Source: Williamsia muralis NBRC 105860 (GTDB lineage Bacteria; Actinomycetota; Actinomycetes; Mycobacteriales; Mycobacteriaceae). Taken from it: DNA of 64,000 nucleotides. Numbering within the stretch: the first letter of the stretch is position 1; every line of letters starts with the position of its first letter. Below the pieces are notes generated by a model. The model saw only the letters and a list, made by a program, of their open reading frames with translations. It ran no database searches and was not told the DNA's origin. Shown piece by piece: positions 44,536 to 53,408 of this stretch. Made by a program: the position numbers and the translations under genes. The DNA lies in the NCBI RefSeq assembly GCF_001598915.1, contig NZ_BDAP01000001.1, forward strand, positions 930,001-994,000, in the 5' to 3' direction.

Positions 44536-46740
44536 GTGACCATTGCTTCCACCCCAGAACATACCGCCGTCGCCGACGCAATTGGTCAATGGTCCAAAAA
44601 GGTGTCGGTCATCACCTCGGTCCGGCGCGGTGACGCCGAGGCGAACGGCACCGGCGAAGCCTGGCCTGCGCTGTTCCCGGACTTGGCCGAGCTCGGTGTG
44701 TTCGGCGCTGCTGTCCCGGAGCACTGCGGCGGCATGGATGCCCAGTTCGCCGACCTCGCCGTCATGCTCGAGCAGACGGGCTACGACCTGGTACCCGGAC
44801 CTGTCGCGGCGACCGCGGTCAGCGCCCTGTTGTCGGCCGTGTCCGGGGCCCCGAACGAGAACGCGTTACTCGCGCAGCTGATCGCCGGTGAGGTGGGCGC
44901 CGCGGTGGCCACCTCGGTGCTGTCCGGCGGTCAGGCGCCCACCGCCCACGAACCGCGCCGGGGCGTCCTGTCGGCGAGCGGCGAGCTCGGGTTGGTCGCC
45001 GGATACGTACCCGGGGCGGCGTTGCTCGCCCCGATCGACATCGCCGGAAGCCACCGCTGGGTGCTGCTCGAACCGGGAACCGACGGCATCATCGCCGATT
45101 CGGTTGACGCTCTGGACTTCTCGATGGAGCTGGCGAAGGTGCGATTGGACGAGGTGGTGATCCCCACGCGCGACGTGCTGCACCTGTCGGACACCTACGT
45201 GCGAGCCACCCTCATCGCAGCCATCGCCGCCCAGGCTTCAGGCGTCGCACGCTGGACTCTCGACACCGCGGTCGAGTACGCCAAGGTGCGCGAGCAGTTC
45301 GGTGCGCCGATCGGCAGCTTTCAGGCGGTCAAGCACATCTGTGCTGAGATGCTCTGTCGCAGCGAGCAGGTCAGTGCGGCCGCCTGGGATCTGGCCGGCG
45401 CGATCGACGACCTCACCGAAGCCGAGGGTGACGAGCGGACGAGCGCCGCGCAGCAGGTGGAGATCAGTGCGGCCGTGGCTGCGGCGACGGTCTCCGATCT
45501 CACCGTCGACAACGCCAAGGACTGCATCCAGATCCTCGGTGGTATCGGATTCACCTTCGAGCACGACGCGCATCTGTACCTGCGCAGGGCTCTGGCGTGG
45601 CAGGCGCAGCTGGGCAGCGCGGCCACCTGGCGCGCGCGGGTGGCCGAGTTGAATCGGCAAGGTGTCCGCCGGGTGCACCGGCTGGACCTCGGTGATGCCG
45701 AGAAACGCCGGGCGCAGGTCCGCGCCGACGTCGACTCCATCGCTGCCGCCGACGACCAGCGGCATGCGCTCGCCGAATCGGGGTACCTCACTCCGCATTG
45801 GCCGGAGCCGTATGGACTGGCGGCAGAACCGGCGCAGCAGGTGCTGATCGATCAAGAACTCGACCGCGCCGGTGTTCGCCGCCCAGATCTCGTGATCGCG
45901 GGATGGGCGATCCCGACCATCCTCCAGTACGGCACCGACGAGCAGCGTGAGCGATTCGTCCGCGCCACCCTCGACGGCGAGATCATCTGGTGCCAGCTGT
46001 TCTCGGAGCCCGGCGCGGGCTCTGACCTCGCGGCCCTGCGCACGAAGGCCACCAAGGTCGACGGCGGTTGGAAGCTGCAGGGGCAGAAGGTCTGGACCTC
46101 TCACGCACATACGGCCGACTGGGCGATCTGTTTGGCGCGTACCGACCCGGAAGCGCCGAAGCACAAGGGCATCACGTACTTCCTCGTCGACATGAAGTCC
46201 GAGGGCATCGAAACCCGGCCGCTCCGAGAGATCACCGGGCGAGCGCTGTTCAACGAGGTGTTCCTCGACGACGTGTTCGTGCCCGACGACTGCGTGGTGG
46301 GGGAACTGAACAACGGCTGGCGGCTGGCCCGCACCACACTCGCCAACGAACGGGTTGCGATGGGAGGTTCGGCCCTCGGCAAGGAGATGGAGGCACTGCT
46401 CGCACAGATCGAGGGGCGCCGGCTCGACGCGGTCGAGTGTGCCGAACTGGGCGAGCTGATCGTGCAGGCCCAGCTCGGTCAGGTTCTCGATCTGCGCGCG
46501 GTGCTCGGGTCGATCAACGGCACCGACCCCGGAGCCGCCTCGAGCGTGCGCAAACTGATCGGTGTCCGGCACCGGCAGGCGGTGCCGGAGTTCGGCCAGC
46601 GACTGCGTGGGCTGGACGGTCTGGAGTACTCGGAGATGGCTGACGAGTTCCTGCTGAACCGGTGCCTGTCGATCGCCGGCGGCACCACGCAGATTCTTGC
46701 GACCGCGGCCGCCGAACGGCTGCTGGGACTGCCGCGCTGA
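44536..46740 (+). CDS. fadE34: Acyl-CoA dehydrogenase FadE34 (ChsE3 type), two fused ACAD domains
   Basis: 734 residues from GTG 44536. Two acyl-CoA dehydrogenase units are fused: residues about 1-385 form a degenerate unit (FADLAVMLEQTGYDLVPGP, YAKVREQFGAPIGSFQAVKH, CIQILGGIGFTFEHD) and about 400-734 a full one (LFSEPGAGSDLAALRTKA, KVWTSHAHTADWAICLART, LSIAGGTTQIL). FadE34/ChsE3 of M. tuberculosis (Rv3573c, adjacent to kstR) dehydrogenates steroid-CoA esters with a five-carbon side chain. Most other steroid ACADs are two-subunit enzymes; here both halves are in one chain. A KstR operator lies immediately upstream. Confidence 0.92.
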   Translation: MTIASTPEHTAVADAIGQWSKKVSVITSVRRGDAEANGTGEAWPALFPDLAELGVFGAAVPEHCGGMDAQFADLAVMLEQTGYDLVPGPVAATAVSALLSAVSGAPNENALLAQLIAGEVGAAVATSVLSGGQAPTAHEPRRGVLSASGELGLVAGYVPGAALLAPIDIAGSHRWVLLEPGTDGIIADSVDALDFSMELAKVRLDEVVIPTRDVLHLSDTYVRATLIAAIAAQASGVARWTLDTAVEYAKVREQFGAPIGSFQAVKHICAEMLCRSEQVSAAAWDLAGAIDDLTEAEGDERTSAAQQVEISAAVAAATVSDLTVDNAKDCIQILGGIGFTFEHDAHLYLRRALAWQAQLGSAATWRARVAELNRQGVRRVHRLDLGDAEKRRAQVRADVDSIAAADDQRHALAESGYLTPHWPEPYGLAAEPAQQVLIDQELDRAGVRRPDLVIAGWAIPTILQYGTDEQRERFVRATLDGEIIWCQLFSEPGAGSDLAALRTKATKVDGGWKLQGQKVWTSHAHTADWAICLARTDPEAPKHKGITYFLVDMKSEGIETRPLREITGRALFNEVFLDDVFVPDDCVVGELNNGWRLARTTLANERVAMGGSALGKEMEALLAQIEGRRLDAVECAELGELIVQAQLGQVLDLRAVLGSINGTDPGAASSVRKLIGVRHRQAVPEFGQRLRGLDGLEYSEMADEFLLNRCLSIAGGTTQILATAAAERLLGLPR

Positions 46741-46795
46741 GTGCTGACCGGGTGTCGACAACACGTAGCTGACGCGCGCCCGACTCTGATACAAC

Positions 46796-46809
46796 TAGAA
46801 CAGGTTCTA
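46796..46809. promoter_or_regulatory. KstR operator 2 (chsE1 operon)
   Basis: TAGAACAGGTTCTA, identical to operator 1, lies 24 nt before the chsE1 start. It indicates a KstR-controlled promoter for the chsE1-chsE2-chsH2-chsH1-ltp2-fadD operon, independent of the fadE34 promoter. Confidence 0.93.
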
Positions 46810-46832
46810 ATTCACTGAAGAGGTGCAAAACG

Positions 46833-47891
46833 GTGGACTTCACGCTCGATTCGACAGCCCAGACTGTGAGCGATGTCATCGCCTCCGTGCTGGAAAGGCA
46901 CGAGTCGGTGTGGGACGCCTCGCTGTCCGACACCGGCGGCTTCGAGGGTTCCCTGTGGTCGGCCCTCGCCGACTCCGGACTGCTGGCCCTGCCGCTACCC
47001 GAGGCGCAGGGCGGTGACGATGTCGCAGTCGGGGGACTGACCCCGGTACCGACCGCGCTCGGTCGCGCTGCCGCGATTACCCCCGCGGTCGGAACGTTGC
47101 TGTCCGGGCTGGCGCCGCTAGTGCAGCGTGCGCCCGACATCGCGGCGGACCTGGGTGCCAAGGTGCAGGCGGGTGGCTGGCTCGCAGCCGCGATCAACGA
47201 ACCCGGCGCCCCGATGACCTCCACCCCGCACACCGCCGTTTCTGGTGGCAAGCTCTCGGGCGTCAAGACCGGTGTGCTGCACGCCGAAGGCGCCACCGCA
47301 CTCCTCGTCGCCGCAGACGCGGGTGTTGTGGTCGTGTCCCCCGGGGATGACGGCGTGAAAATCACCCGCACCACGTCCTCATCGGGCTGGGGTGAGTACA
47401 CGGTCGAGTTCTCGGATGTACCGGCCGACATCGTGATCGGTGGCGACCCGGTGTGGCTCACGCAGCACCACGCCCTGGGAATCGCGGCCTATGCGGACGG
47501 GCTGATCGCCGGCGCGATGAAGCTGACCGCCACCCACGTGTCCGAGCGCATCCAGTTCGACAAGCCGATCGGGACGTTCCAGGCCGTTCAGCAGCAACTC
47601 GCGGACATCTACGTGGTGGCCCGATCGATGACCCTGGCCACCACGTCGGCGGGATGGCGTCTGAGTGAAGGTCTCGACGCCGGGACGGACCTGGCCTTGT
47701 CCGGATATTGGCTGGCGCAGGAGATCCCGGCAGCCATGCGCACCATGATCCATCTGCACGGCGGTGTCGGTGTCGACCTGACCTACCCGTTGCACCGCTA
47801 CTTTTCTCTGGCCAAAGACCTTGCCCGCCTGGTCGGTGGGCCCACTGACCGACTCGACGCACTCGCCGAGCAGGTCGAGGCAGGAGCGTGA
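46833..47891 (+). CDS. chsE1: Acyl-CoA dehydrogenase subunit ChsE1 (FadE28)
   Basis: 352 residues from GTG 46833. It is a short ACAD-like chain with TAQTVSDVIASVLER at the start, LTPVPTALGRAAAITPAVGTLL, ERIQFDKPIGTFQAVQQQLAD and HLHGGVGVDLTYPLHRYF. In M. tuberculosis, FadE28 pairs with FadE29 as an alpha2beta2 enzyme that dehydrogenates 3-oxo-4-pregnene-20-carboxyl-CoA (the last three side-chain carbons). It starts the igr-type operon, and its stop overlaps the chsE2 start (GTGA). The cyp125 gene that leads this operon in mycobacteria is absent here. Confidence 0.93.
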   Translation: MDFTLDSTAQTVSDVIASVLERHESVWDASLSDTGGFEGSLWSALADSGLLALPLPEAQGGDDVAVGGLTPVPTALGRAAAITPAVGTLLSGLAPLVQRAPDIAADLGAKVQAGGWLAAAINEPGAPMTSTPHTAVSGGKLSGVKTGVLHAEGATALLVAADAGVVVVSPGDDGVKITRTTSSSGWGEYTVEFSDVPADIVIGGDPVWLTQHHALGIAAYADGLIAGAMKLTATHVSERIQFDKPIGTFQAVQQQLADIYVVARSMTLATTSAGWRLSEGLDAGTDLALSGYWLAQEIPAAMRTMIHLHGGVGVDLTYPLHRYFSLAKDLARLVGGPTDRLDALAEQVEAGA

Positions 47892-49057
47892 CAATGTTCA
47901 TCGATCTCACCCACGAGCAGCGCGCGCTGAAGATGGAATTGCGCGAGTATTTCTCGAACCTCATCTCGCCCGAGGATGCGGTCACCATGCTCACCGAACG
48001 GCACGGGCCCACGTACCGCAAGGTGATCCGCCAGATGGGCAAGGACGGGTGGCTCGGCGTCGGATGGCCAAAGGAGTACGGCGGCAGGGGCTTCGGACAG
48101 ATAGAACAACAGATCTTCGTCAACGAGGCCGCTCGGGCGGACGTGCCGTTGCCTGCGGTCACCTTGCAGACCGTCGGTCCGACGCTGCAGGTGTACGGGA
48201 CCGACGAGCAGAAGCAACGTTTCCTTCCTGACATCCTGGCCGGTGAGGTGCACTTCGCCATCGGTTACACCGAACCAGACGCCGGTACCGACCTGGCGTC
48301 GCTCAAGACCACAGCGGTGCTGGAGGGTGACGAGTACGTCATCAACGGCCAGAAGATCTTCACCACCGGCGGGCACGACGCCGACTACGTGTGGCTGGCA
48401 TGCCGCACCGACAAAGATGCTCCCAAACACAAGGGCATCTCGATGATCATCGTCGACACCAAGGATCCCGGCTACAGCTGGACCCCGATCATCACGGCCG
48501 ACCACGCCCACCACGTCAACGCAACGTACTACTCCGATGTGCGCGCGCCCGCGAGCATGGTGGTCGGTGAGGTGAACGGCGGCTGGCGACTGATCACCAC
48601 CCAGCTGAACCACGAACGGGTCATGTTGGGGCCGGCCGGACGACTCGACGGTCTGCTGGCCCGCATCACCGACTGGGCCGCCCGGCCAGGGCCCGATGGC
48701 ACGGTTCCCGGCAAACACACCGACGTCAAGCGGGCGCTGGCCGAGCTCCACGCCTACTACCGGATCAACGAACTGCTCAACTGGCAGGTCGCCTCCGGCG
48801 GTGAGTCGATCTCCATGGCCGACGCCGCAGCCACCAAAGTCTTTGCCACCGAACGACTCCAACGGGTCCACCGCTTGATCGACGAAGTGCTCGGCCGGCA
48901 TGGCGACTTCTCGGATCCCGCGACCGCCGAGCTCGCCGAGTGGTTCGACGTGCAGTCCAAGCGCAACGTCGTCATCACCTTCGGTGGCGGCGTGAACGAG
49001 GTGATGCGGGAGATGATCGCGACCGCGGGTCTCGGACTGCCGCGTGGAAAGCGCTGA
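47888..49057 (+). CDS. chsE2: Acyl-CoA dehydrogenase subunit ChsE2 (FadE29)
   Basis: 389 residues from GTG 47888. LREYFSNLISPEDAV, KVIRQMGKDGWLGVGWPKEYGGRGFG, IGYTEPDAGTDLASLKTTA, KIFTTGGHDADYVWLACRTD and VITFGGGVNEVMREMIA match FadE29 well. This subunit is thought to carry the catalytic base and most of the flavin site of the ChsE1-ChsE2 enzyme, which desaturates the C22 steroid-CoA thioester. Five bases separate it from chsH2. Confidence 0.95.
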   Translation: MTMFIDLTHEQRALKMELREYFSNLISPEDAVTMLTERHGPTYRKVIRQMGKDGWLGVGWPKEYGGRGFGQIEQQIFVNEAARADVPLPAVTLQTVGPTLQVYGTDEQKQRFLPDILAGEVHFAIGYTEPDAGTDLASLKTTAVLEGDEYVINGQKIFTTGGHDADYVWLACRTDKDAPKHKGISMIIVDTKDPGYSWTPIITADHAHHVNATYYSDVRAPASMVVGEVNGGWRLITTQLNHERVMLGPAGRLDGLLARITDWAARPGPDGTVPGKHTDVKRALAELHAYYRINELLNWQVASGGESISMADAAATKVFATERLQRVHRLIDEVLGRHGDFSDPATAELAEWFDVQSKRNVVITFGGGVNEVMREMIATAGLGLPRGKR

Positions 49058-49062
49058 GCACG

Positions 49063-50097
49063 ATGGCATCTGATGCAGCCGCGATCATCGCGGCCACCGA
49101 CGCGGTCCGCGCTGCCGGTACCAGTGCACCTATCTCAGGTCGCGATCCGATCAACACCCCGATGATCAACAACTGGACCGAGGCGCTCGGCGACACCAAC
49201 CCCATCTACTCCGACGACGCAGCGGCCCGTGCGGCAGGCCACGACGGCGTTGTCGCGCCTCCGGCAATGGCCCAGGTGTGGACGATGCGGGGCCTCGGAG
49301 GCGTGCGCGCCGAGGACGATCCACTCGGCCAGGTCACCGAGATACTCGACCAGGCGGGCTACTCGTCGGTGGTCGCGACCAACTGTGACTCGACCTACCA
49401 TCGCTACACCAGTCCGGGTGAGCACGTCACCATCGAGGCCGCGCTGACCGACGTCGTCGGCCCCAAGCAGACCGCGCTGGGCGAAGGTTGGTTCTTCACC
49501 ACCAAGAACATCTGGAAGGTCGGCGACGAGGTGGTGGCCGAGATGGATTTCCGGATCCTCAAGTTCCGCCCCGCAGCGAAGGCGCCGTCAGCAGAGCCGC
49601 CGGCGCCCGAACAGGCTGCGGGCGAGGTCATCTCGTCTCTCGGGTCGAACACGGACGACTTCGAGCCGGCGAAGATGATGCGACCCACGCCATCCCTCGA
49701 CACGCTGTTCTTCTGGGACGGCGTGCGTGCGCACGAACTCCGAATCCAGCAGCGCGCCGACGGATCGCTGCAGCACCCACCGGTGCCCGCATTGTGGAAG
49801 CCGACGGGCGAGACCACCGACTACGTGGTGTCGTCGGGCCGGGGCACCGTCTACAGCTACGTGGTCCACCATGCACCGCAGGTGCCCGGACGACGTGTGC
49901 CGTTTGTGATCGCTCTCGTCGAACTCGACGAGGGGGTGCGGATGCTCGGAGAACTCCGTGGAGTCGACCCGGCGCAGGTCGAGGTGGGCTACCCGGTACA
50001 GGTGGAGTTCATCGACTTCCCGGCAGGTGAGGACGGAGACACCCAGGCATGGACGCTCTATGCCTGGCAGCCCGCGAAAGCAGGAGAACAGTCGTGA
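49063..50097 (+). CDS. chsH2: ChsH2: MaoC-like hydratase subunit with C-terminal DUF35 domain
   Basis: 344 residues from ATG 49063. Residues about 1-175 form a hotdog (MaoC-like) unit with PMINNWTEALGDTNPIY and GHDGVVAPPAMAQVWTM. Residues about 185-344 are a DUF35 (OB-fold plus zinc-type) domain (FFWDGVRAHELRIQQRADGSLQHPP, SSGRGTVYSYVVHH, VALVELDEGVRMLGEL). The Zn-ribbon cysteines usual in DUF35 are largely missing. ChsH1-ChsH2 hydrates the 17(20)-double bond of the steroid-CoA, and the DUF35 part binds Ltp2 so that the aldol cleavage follows directly. The stop overlaps chsH1 (GTGA). Confidence 0.93.
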   Translation: MASDAAAIIAATDAVRAAGTSAPISGRDPINTPMINNWTEALGDTNPIYSDDAAARAAGHDGVVAPPAMAQVWTMRGLGGVRAEDDPLGQVTEILDQAGYSSVVATNCDSTYHRYTSPGEHVTIEAALTDVVGPKQTALGEGWFFTTKNIWKVGDEVVAEMDFRILKFRPAAKAPSAEPPAPEQAAGEVISSLGSNTDDFEPAKMMRPTPSLDTLFFWDGVRAHELRIQQRADGSLQHPPVPALWKPTGETTDYVVSSGRGTVYSYVVHHAPQVPGRRVPFVIALVELDEGVRMLGELRGVDPAQVEVGYPVQVEFIDFPAGEDGDTQAWTLYAWQPAKAGEQS

Positions 50098-50564
50098 GTA
50101 CACAAGCGGTACCGCCCGCCACGCCTCCCGACGTCAAGGAGGGGGACACGCTCCCCGAACTGACGATCGAGGCCACTCCGACCTTCGTGGTCTCGACCGC
50201 ATTGGCCACCAGGGACTTTCAGGACGTGCACCACGATCGCGACCTCGCGCATCAGAAGGGGTCCAAGGACATCTTCGTCAACATCCTCACCGACACCGGT
50301 CTGGTGCAGCGATACATCACCGATTGGGCCGGTCAGCGAGCGCAGATCAGGTCGATCAAACTGCGCCTCGGCGTGCCCTGGTACGCCTACGACACCCTCA
50401 CGCTGACCGGGACCGTCACCTCGGTCGCCGACGGTCTGGTGGACGTCGAGGTGGTCGGGACGGACAGCCTGGGTAAGCACGTCACCTCGCAGGTGTCACT
50501 GGTCATGGATCGCACCGTCGCCGGTGCACTGCCGGAAACGAGCCGAGCGGGGGTTGCCGGATGA
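50094..50564 (+). CDS. chsH1: ChsH1: MaoC-like hydratase subunit
   Basis: 156 residues from GTG 50094. Single hotdog domain with TRDFQDVHHDRDLAHQKGSKDIFVNILTDTGLVQRYITDW, containing the Asp/His hydratase dyad region, and IKLRLGVPWYAYDTLTLTG. ChsH1 is the catalytic partner of ChsH2; together they add water to 3-oxo-4,17-pregnadiene-20-carboxyl-CoA. Both ends overlap neighbouring genes, so chsE2 to ltp2 is tightly coupled. Confidence 0.93.
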   Translation: MSTQAVPPATPPDVKEGDTLPELTIEATPTFVVSTALATRDFQDVHHDRDLAHQKGSKDIFVNILTDTGLVQRYITDWAGQRAQIRSIKLRLGVPWYAYDTLTLTGTVTSVADGLVDVEVVGTDSLGKHVTSQVSLVMDRTVAGALPETSRAGVAG

Positions 50565-51736
50565 GCGGCCAATTGTCCGGCGCCGCAGCGATTGCCGGAA
50601 TCGGCGCCACCGACTTCTCGAAGAACTCCGGTCGCAGCGAGTTGCGGCTGGCAGCCGAGGCGGTCACCGCGGCCATCGCCGACGCGGGTCTGGCACCCTC
50701 CGATGTCGATGGCCTGGTCTCGTTCACCATGGACACCAACACCGAGATCGCGGTCGCGCGTTCCGCCGGGATCGGCGAGCTGAAGTATTTCTCGCGTATC
50801 CACTACGGCGGTGGTGCGGCTTGCTCCACGGTGCAGCAGGCAGCCATGGCCGTGGCCACCGGTGTCGCCGATGTCGTTGTCGCGTACCGGGCGTTCAACG
50901 AACGGTCGGGGATGCGGTTCGGTCAGGTGAACACCTCGCTGGTGGCCCAGGACAACTCCTCGGGTACCGACAACGCGTTCAGCTACCCACACGGGTTGAG
51001 CACCCCTGCCGCGTTCGTCGCCATGGTCGCTCAGCGATACATGCACGAGTACGGCGCCACGAGTGAGGATTTCGGACGGATCTCGGTGGTGGACCGTAAG
51101 CATGCCGCGGTCAACCCGAACGCGTTCTTCTATGGCAAGCCGATCACCCTCGAGGACCACCAGAACTCGCGGTACATCGCCGAGCCGCTGCATCTGCTCG
51201 ACTGCTGTCAGGAATCCGACGGTGGCGTGGCGTTTGTCGTGGTCTCGGCCGAGCGGGCCAAAGACTTGCCTCATCCGCCGGCCGTCATCGCCGGTGCGGC
51301 ATCGGGCAGTGGCAACGACCAATACATCATGACCAGCTACTACCGTGACGAGCTCGCGGGTCTTCCAGAGATGGGTCTGGTCGGCAGGCAGCTGTGGGAG
51401 CAGTCCGGACTCGGTCCGGACGACATGGATCTGGCGATCCTGTACGACCACTTCACGCCGTACACGTTGATGCAGCTCGAAGAACTGGGCTTCTGCGGCA
51501 GGGGAGACGCGAAGGACTTCGTCCGCGAACCCGGCGCGCTCGAGGTCGGCGGACGGTTGCCTCTCAACACCCACGGCGGCCAGCTCGGCGAGGCGTACAT
51601 CCACGGGATGAACGGCATCGTCGAGGCCGTACGGCAGCTTCGCGGAAAGTCGGTCAATCAGGTTCCCGGTGCCAGTAAGGTCGTCGTCACCGCCGGAACT
51701 GGCGTTCCCACAAGTGGTTTGGTACTCACAGCTTAG
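50561..51736 (+). CDS. ltp2: Ltp2: thiolase-fold steroid-CoA retro-aldolase
   Basis: 391 residues from ATG 50561. Thiolase-like fold of the SCP-x type: IAGIGATDFSKNSGRSELRLA, IHYGGGAACSTVQQAAMAV, GLSTPAAFVAMVAQRYMHEYG and LNTHGGQLGEAYIHGMNGIVEAVRQL. Ltp2 lacks true thiolase use and, with the DUF35 domain of ChsH2, splits 17-hydroxy-pregnenoyl-CoA to androstenedione and propionyl-CoA, completing side-chain removal. The start overlaps the chsH1 stop (ATGA). A gap of 10 bp with TAGGAG leads to the acyl-CoA ligase gene. Confidence 0.95.
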   Translation: MSGQLSGAAAIAGIGATDFSKNSGRSELRLAAEAVTAAIADAGLAPSDVDGLVSFTMDTNTEIAVARSAGIGELKYFSRIHYGGGAACSTVQQAAMAVATGVADVVVAYRAFNERSGMRFGQVNTSLVAQDNSSGTDNAFSYPHGLSTPAAFVAMVAQRYMHEYGATSEDFGRISVVDRKHAAVNPNAFFYGKPITLEDHQNSRYIAEPLHLLDCCQESDGGVAFVVVSAERAKDLPHPPAVIAGAASGSGNDQYIMTSYYRDELAGLPEMGLVGRQLWEQSGLGPDDMDLAILYDHFTPYTLMQLEELGFCGRGDAKDFVREPGALEVGGRLPLNTHGGQLGEAYIHGMNGIVEAVRQLRGKSVNQVPGASKVVVTAGTGVPTSGLVLTA

Positions 51737-51746
51737 GAGTTGCGCG

Positions 51747-53369
51747 ATGGGGTTCAATCTGGCGGATGTCTTCGAGACCGTGGCGGACGCGGTTCCGGAC
51801 ACGGTGGCGCTCACCTACGAGGGCGTCGACCACAGCTACCGGCAGCTCGAGGTCGAATCGAACAAGGTGGCCCACATGCTGACCGCCGCCGGTATCGGTG
51901 CGGCCGAGCATGTCTCGTTGTTCCTCAAGAACAGCGTGGAGCACGTGACCACCATCCTCGGGGTCATCAAGATCCGCGCCGTACCGATCAACATCAACTA
52001 CCGATACACACCGGCGGAATTGCTCTACATCTTCGAGAACTCCGATTCGGTTGCGATCGTGGTCGAGGAAGCCGAGCACCAGGACAATCTCGCCACAATC
52101 GTCGGCCAGATCCCCACGTTGCGAACGATCTTCGTGATCGGTGAGATCACCGAACAGCTGTCGGTGGCCGCCGCGGACGCGGGCGTCGACGTTCGGTTGT
52201 TCGACCCGTCGGGTCAGTCGGACGAGCGTGATTTCGAGCCCAGGACCGGCGACGAGCTGTGGGTCCTCTACACGGGCGGAACAACGGGATACCCCAAAGG
52301 CGTCATGTGGCGACATGACGACTTCTTTCACAAACCTCTGTCCGGCGGCAATCCCTACGAGGACAAACCCCGCAAGGACCTTGCCGAGATCGGCGCTGCA
52401 GCCAAGGAATTCCCCGGTCTGTCCTTCTTGATAGCGGCGCCACTCATGCACGGCGCAGCCCTGTACTCGCTGTTCACCTTCCTCACCTTGGGCGCCAGAC
52501 TGGTGCTGATGCGTGCTTTCGATCCGGAGAAGGTCGTGCGGTCGATCGAGGCCGACAAGGTCAATGTGGTGCTGATCGTCGGAGACGGCATGGGTTCTCC
52601 CTTGGCCGACGCGATGCAGAAGCTCAAGGACGAGGTCGACATGTCGACACTGTTCTCCATTACCTCCGGCGGTGCGATCTGGTCGGTGGGTGTGCGGGAG
52701 AAGATGCTGGCCGCCAAGCCGGACCTGTTGCTGCGCGACAACTTCGGAGCATCGGAAACCGGCAACGACGGTGCCTTCGAAGTCCGCGAGGACGGCACGC
52801 TGGCGATGCCACCCACCTCGAAGATGACCGTGGTCGACGAGAAGCTCAACGTGATCGAACCCGGTACCGGAGACGTGGGCATGATCGCCCGCATCGGCAG
52901 GGTCCCGCTCGGCTACTACCGGGATGAGGAGAAGTCGGCACGTACGTTCCCGACACTGCCCGACGGGACGCGTCTGGCGGTGCTCGGCGACATGGGACAG
53001 GTGGAGGCCGACGGGACGATCGTGTTCCTGGGCCGCGGGTCGCAGTGCATCAACACCGGAGGCGAGAAGGTCTTCGCCGAGGAGGTGGAGGCGTGTCTCC
53101 ACGCGCACCCCTCTGTTGCGGACGCGCTGGTTGTTCCCGCACCCGATGAGCGGATGGGTCAGAAGGTGTCCGCGGTCGTCGCGATTCGTCCCGACGCTCC
53201 AGAGCCCGATCTCGACGAGATCCAGGCCCACTGCCGAACGATGCTCGCCGGGTACAAGATCCCGCGACTGCTGGTGGTGGTGGACGAGATCAAGCGCACG
53301 CCGGCCGGCAAGGCGGACTACCGATGGGCCAAGCAGGCTGCGTTGGACGCGACGGGCACGCCGGTCTAG
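51747..53369 (+). CDS. Steroid-type acyl-CoA synthetase (FadD19-like)
   Basis: 540 residues from ATG 51747, with TAGGAG upstream. ANL superfamily: the P-loop-like VLYTGGTTGYPKGVMWRH, SETGNDGAF-type A5 motif (FGASETGN), GYYRDEEKSARTF, and the catalytic Lys near KRTPAGKADYRWAKQAA. It activates a carboxylic acid with ATP and CoA. The pattern and the operon point to a steroid side-chain acid, as for FadD19 of mycobacteria and rhodococci, but the N-terminal part diverges from Rv3515c, so a related ligase is also possible. It is probably the last gene of the KstR operon. Confidence 0.85.
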   Translation: MGFNLADVFETVADAVPDTVALTYEGVDHSYRQLEVESNKVAHMLTAAGIGAAEHVSLFLKNSVEHVTTILGVIKIRAVPININYRYTPAELLYIFENSDSVAIVVEEAEHQDNLATIVGQIPTLRTIFVIGEITEQLSVAAADAGVDVRLFDPSGQSDERDFEPRTGDELWVLYTGGTTGYPKGVMWRHDDFFHKPLSGGNPYEDKPRKDLAEIGAAAKEFPGLSFLIAAPLMHGAALYSLFTFLTLGARLVLMRAFDPEKVVRSIEADKVNVVLIVGDGMGSPLADAMQKLKDEVDMSTLFSITSGGAIWSVGVREKMLAAKPDLLLRDNFGASETGNDGAFEVREDGTLAMPPTSKMTVVDEKLNVIEPGTGDVGMIARIGRVPLGYYRDEEKSARTFPTLPDGTRLAVLGDMGQVEADGTIVFLGRGSQCINTGGEKVFAEEVEACLHAHPSVADALVVPAPDERMGQKVSAVVAIRPDAPEPDLDEIQAHCRTMLAGYKIPRLLVVVDEIKRTPAGKADYRWAKQAALDATGTPV

Positions 53370-53387
53370 TCCTCAGCGGCAACGGGT

Positions 53388-53405
53388 GGCCCGGTAAACC
53401 GGGCC
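53388..53405. terminator. Possible bidirectional hairpin between fadD and the MFS gene
   Basis: GGCCCGGTAAACCGGGCC forms a 7-8-bp G/C stem in the 39-bp gap between two convergent genes. There is no T-tract, so its strength as a terminator is doubtful. Confidence 0.4.
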
Positions 53406-53408
53406 CCG

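Noticed and set aside
51726-53231. A 501-codon minus-strand frame opposite the acyl-CoA ligase
   Set aside because: The ligase has all ANL motifs on the plus strand; the antisense chain has no recognisable domain.
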